Assembly: GCA_945947575.1 (NCBI GenBank)
Contig: CAMEYM010000003.1
Span: forward strand, 1 to 64,000
DNA from: Rhizobium sp. Q54
Lineage (GTDB): Bacteria > Pseudomonadota > Alphaproteobacteria > UBA2966 > CAIVPW01
Reading direction: 5' to 3'
DNA length: 64,000 bases
The translations under genes and the position numbers were made by a program. Shown here piece after piece: positions 61,105 to 64,000 of this stretch. The stretch's first letter is position 1, and every line of letters begins with the position of its first letter. The notes under the pieces are model-generated. The model did not search any database. It saw nothing but the letters and a program-made list of their open reading frames with translations, and was not told the origin of the DNA.

Positions 61105-61250
61105 CGTCTCTTTATAGAGGATACGTCCGCACCGGCCGGGTGGTTCACCCACGGCGCCGGACTGGGGCTCGCGGCAATCCATCCGCGAACCCGTCGACGA
61201 CGCAGTCGCAACACCACAAGATCAGCACAACCTCCTGAAGGGCAGCAGAC

Positions 61251-61949
61251 ATGATCCGGTTCCGCGATCGCATGGCGCGCGGCGAGACGCGCACCGGATG
61301 GCTCGACAGCCGCCACACGTTCTCCTTCGGCGGCTACCGCGACCCGGAGCACATGGCGTTCCGCACCCTGCGCGTCATCAACGAGGACCGCGTCATCCCC
61401 GCCGCCGGTTTCCCGATGCACAGCCACCGCGACATGGACATCCTCAGCTACGTGCTGGAGGGCGAGCTCGCCCACGAGGATTCCCTGGGCAACGGCACCG
61501 TCATCCGCCCCGGCGACGTGCAGCGCATGAGCGCCGGCACCGGCATCACGCATTCGGAGTTCAATCCGTCTAGGGATGCGCCGGTGCACTTCCTGCAGAT
61601 CTGGATCATCCCGGAGGAGCGCGGCATCGCTCCGAGCTACGAACAGAAGACCTTCGGCCCCCTCGAGACGCGCGGGCGGTTGGGCCTGGTCGCCGGCCCG
61701 CGCGGCGAAGGCGGCGTGGTGACCCTCCACCAGGACGCGCGCCTGTACGTTGCCAAGCTCGCGCCCGGTGAGTCCGTGCAGCACACGTTGGCGGCCGGGC
61801 GCGGCGCCTGGGTGCAGGTCGCGCGCGGCATCGTGAGTCTGAGCGGTACGGAGCTGCGCGAAGGCGACGGCGCCAGCGCCGAGAGCGAGCCGCTGCTCAC
61901 CCTAGCCGCCGACACCGAGGCCGAGGTGCTGCTGTTCGATCTCGCCTAA
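61251..61949 (+). CDS. pirin family bicupin protein
   Basis: 232 residues. Pirin N-cupin: RMARGETRTGWLDSRHTFSF, GGYRDPEHMAFRTLRVINED, then the metal site FPMHSHRDMDILSYVLEGEL (His-x-His) with HSEFNPS later. The C-cupin has PGESVQHTLAAGRGAWVQVA. Related YhhW proteins have quercetin 2,3-dioxygenase activity; others act in redox regulation. Its role here is not evident. Confidence 0.88.
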   Translation: MIRFRDRMARGETRTGWLDSRHTFSFGGYRDPEHMAFRTLRVINEDRVIPAAGFPMHSHRDMDILSYVLEGELAHEDSLGNGTVIRPGDVQRMSAGTGITHSEFNPSRDAPVHFLQIWIIPEERGIAPSYEQKTFGPLETRGRLGLVAGPRGEGGVVTLHQDARLYVAKLAPGESVQHTLAAGRGAWVQVARGIVSLSGTELREGDGASAESEPLLTLAADTEAEVLLFDLA

Positions 61950-62168
61950 CGCCGCAGACGGTACGCCATCCCGCAGACCGACCGACGGCCCCGCGTCGAG
62001 GCGCAGGCCGAAGCGCATGGCCGCGACGTCGAGGGCGTGCGAGCGCGCGGCCGCTTCCCGCCACAGTTGGGCGGCCGGCACCGGCTGGTGGTTCGCGTTC
62101 TGCGCGGGCAAAGGCTCCGCTGCCGGCTCGCTCGAAGGAGCGGGCCAGGCCCAGGTCGTCGGACGCAT
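61902..62168 (-). CDS. small hypothetical protein convergent with pirin
   Basis: 88 residues from ATG 62168, with a strong GGGAGG site 6 bases upstream: MRPTTWAWPAPSSEPAAEPL then LPAQNANHQPVPAAQLWREA and SHALDVAAMRFGLRLDAG. Pro/Ala-rich first half, more ordered second half. Its 3' end overlaps the pirin 3' end by 48 bases, an unusual arrangement. Existence is plausible from the ribosome site; no family. Confidence 0.45.
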   Translation of the reverse strand: MRPTTWAWPAPSSEPAAEPLPAQNANHQPVPAAQLWREAAARSHALDVAAMRFGLRLDAGPSVGLRDGVPSAALGEIEQQHLGLGVGG

Positions 62169-62407
62169 GGTTTCCTCCCTGCGTCGCCGGCCAGAAACGA
62201 AGCCCGGTGGCGCAGCGACTTCGCAATCAGCGAAGCGATGAAGCCCGCGCGACGCGGGCGCGCGGGAGGTACGGCGCGCCGGAATCCGCCTCAACCTATT
62301 CCGGGCATAGTGAAGAAGTATTCGCGGGCACGACAGGCCGCAGCAAAAGATTGCGCCGCGCTGTCAGGCAGCCGCAACGAGCGATATGCGCGCTCGGAAC
62401 GAGCGAG

Positions 62408-62758
62408 CTACGGCAGCTTGCTGCCTTGCAGCCGCTTGATCGGGATCGCCTCAAAGTCGACGCCATCGAGGCAGCGCACGTTGATCGCCCATTTCCCCGG
62501 CGCTGTCCGCGGCCGCCGGAACGGCAGGATGCCGCACGCCTTACAGAAGTAGTCGCGTGCCGTGTGCGTATGCCACTGATACAGCGTGAGGTGGTCGATC
62601 GGTGTCAGCAGACGGAAGTCGGAGGGGTCGACGCGATGCATCAGGCCCCCGCGTTTTCGGCAGATCGTGCAGTCGCACGCCCGCACATGGTCGAGGTCGG
62701 CGTCGATCTCGAAGCGAACTGCGCCGCAGTGGCACGAGCCGAGATAGGTCTTCTTCAT
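62408..62758 (-). CDS. GFA/CENP-V family zinc protein (glutathione-dependent formaldehyde-activating enzyme-like)
   Basis: 116 residues from ATG 62758 (MKKTYLGSCHCGAVRFEIDA). Zinc-binding Cys pattern of the family: CHCGAVRF, ACDCTICRKRGGLM and YFCKACGILPF. Family members are often annotated as S-hydroxymethylglutathione synthase, but many are not involved in formaldehyde metabolism. It stands alone; no formaldehyde genes are nearby. Confidence 0.85.
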   Translation of the reverse strand: MKKTYLGSCHCGAVRFEIDADLDHVRACDCTICRKRGGLMHRVDPSDFRLLTPIDHLTLYQWHTHTARDYFCKACGILPFRRPRTAPGKWAINVRCLDGVDFEAIPIKRLQGSKLP

Positions 62759-62911
62759 TTCTTCTCGCCGAGCACGCAGGGGCATCCGCGAAGGACCGGC
62801 CCGCTCCGGGATGTCCGCAGAGCCCGCGGACCGCAGCATTGTGATCGAGGATCTTGGGCCCGCGGCACGGGCTGCTTGCTGCGGGGAGGCTCCGGGCGCA
62901 TACTATATCTT

Positions 62912-64000
62912 GTGCTTCCGTTCTGTCGGCGCCTAAGCCCTGGTGAGACTTGCGCCGGCCGCCTTGCGGCTGCACCCCAGGCATTCCGCCATCCCGAGGC
63001 CTTCCGCGGTGCGACCCGCGCCGCCGTTCTGCTGGCGAGCAGCGTGGCGCTGGCCGGTTGCTCGACCGGCATCGGCGAACGCATCACGTCTTGGCTGCCG
63101 GATTGGGAGCTGCCGAGCTTCGGCCGCCGTCCCGCCCTGACCGAGCCGATGCCGACGCCGCCACCGCGCCGGCCCTTGGTGGTGCCGCCAGCTGCCGCTG
63201 CGGCAACACCCGGCGCACTGCCCGCCCCCAATGCACTGGCGTTGGCGAACCCGCAGGAGCGCCCGCGCGAGACGCTGGCGGGCGGGGGCCGCGCCGCCGG
63301 TGATGACGGCACAGAACGCCCCGGTGCCCGCACCCGCGGCGCAGCAAAGCACGCCCCTCGCCGTCCTCCAGCAGATGGCCCAAGGGCAGGCCCTGCCGCC
63401 GCCGCCGGCGGCCGCTCCGCTGCCGCCACCGCCACCGGCGCTGACCGCGCCCGCCGCTGCCGCGGCAGCAGCCGCCCCCGTTCCGCCAACGCCGGCACCC
63501 GTCCAGACGCCCGCACCGGCACCGGTTGCACCACCCGCGCCTGCCGTTGCGGCACCTGCACCCATCGTTCCGCCGGCGCCCCAGCCAGCGCCCGCGACGC
63601 CGCGCGCCGCCGTTGCTGCTCCGGCGCCCGCGCTGGCCCCTTTGCCGCGCAACGTGCTCGCCGCCGAGGCTGCCGATGACAACACCGTCGTCGGACGCAT
63701 GCGGCGCGTCGAAGCGGGCCTCGCCCAGATGCAGCAGGAGTTCGCCGGCCTGCGGCCGTCCATCGAGCGCCTGGTCGCCATCGAGGCGGACCTCGACGAG
63801 CTCGTCGCGCAGTTGTTCACCGTGATCACGCGCGAGCCCGCGACCGCCGAGGCGGCGCCCCGCCCCGCGACCCCGCCGGCGACGACAACGAGACCCGGTG
63901 CGCCCGTGGCCCTGCTGCCGGCGCAGCCCGCGCGTCCGCCTGCCGCGACCGCGCCCGCCGCAACCACTCCCGCGCCGGCGGCAACCGCGCCGCGTCCGGC
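62912..64000 (+). pseudogene. Pro/Ala-rich lipoprotein gene with apparent frameshift, runs off the window
   Basis: A lipoprotein signal (AAVLLASSVALAGC, lipobox LAGC) is followed by STGIGERITSWLPDWELPSF, then Pro/Ala linkers. The only in-frame start is GTG 62912. After ETLAGG the coding sense moves to the +1 frame at a G5 run (63284-63288); removing one G would join it to APPVMTAQNAPVPAPAAQQS and onward. The second frame is open to the window end with a helical domain (VGRMRRVEAGLAQMQQEFAG, LVAIEADLDELVAQLFTVIT). This is either a sequencing error, a real frameshift, or two genes. Homology unknown. Confidence 0.55.

Noticed and set aside
62207-63679. 490-codon frame covering GFA and lipoprotein regions
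   Set aside because: It lies antisense to the GFA gene for its first third and leaves the coding frame after the G5 run; only the middle part (lipoprotein signal) is real.

Overview
The window reads as a chromosomal segment of a high-GC alphaproteobacterium (Rhodospirillales/Hyphomicrobiales-like). The best evidence is the minus-strand run murA, DUF2948, hisG (short form), hisD, UPF0262, low-molecular-weight phosphatase, infA, maf and, further on, yacG next to tRNA-Phe, an order I recall as typical of that class. The first 20 bases are a poly-C run, probably an assembly artefact.

Layout. 0.5-2.2 kb: a hydrolase divergent from an HxlR regulator. 2.2-7.0 kb: a hypothetical gene, then an ergothioneine operon (MFS transporter, egtB, egtD, small membrane protein). 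7.2-19.5 kb: a methyltransferase, then a complete urea-use locus on the plus strand (urtABCDE, ureDABCEFG, hupE/ureJ) behind a canonical sigma-54 promoter. 19.6-29.4 kb: stress-type small proteins (CsbD, entericidin), a PYROXD2-like oxidoreductase, a spermidine-synthase-like membrane protein, a TerC-family protein, and a tripartite tricarboxylate transporter (tctC, tctB, tctA) with two coupled secreted-protein genes. 29.4-38.3 kb: a membrane protein, a large exported protein, two paralogous membrane acyltransferases and a small anchored protein.

37.3-43.3 kb holds a compact minus-strand cassette: carrier protein, AMP-forming ligase, glutamine-hydrolysing asparagine synthase, NAD-synthetase-like enzyme and an unrecognised 330-residue protein. 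It looks like an uncharacterised acyl/amide biosynthesis pathway. 43.6-47.8 kb holds the most striking feature: yacG followed by seven tandem paralogues of a ~180-residue CxxCxxCC (YkgJ-type) protein. Nearly all are joined by 4-nt stop/start overlaps, and the array ends at tRNA-Phe. A frameshifted fragment of the same family, beside a copy of the tRNA-Phe flank, lies 10 kb away at 33.2 kb.

47.9-52.5 kb: a LysR regulator and pqqABCDE (PQQ biosynthesis) on the plus strand, sitting between maf and yacG. 52.5-58.8 kb: the conserved minus-strand block. 58.9-64 kb: tRNA-Thr, an HExxH lipoprotein, a membrane protein, pirin, a GFA-family protein and the start of a Pro/Ala-rich lipoprotein that runs off the window.

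Together the genes suggest a free-living heterotroph that scavenges urea under nitrogen control, imports carboxylates, makes ergothioneine and PQQ, and carries two unexplained gene sets (the cysteine-cluster array and the carrier-protein cassette). Functions are assigned by reading motifs only; no database search was run.
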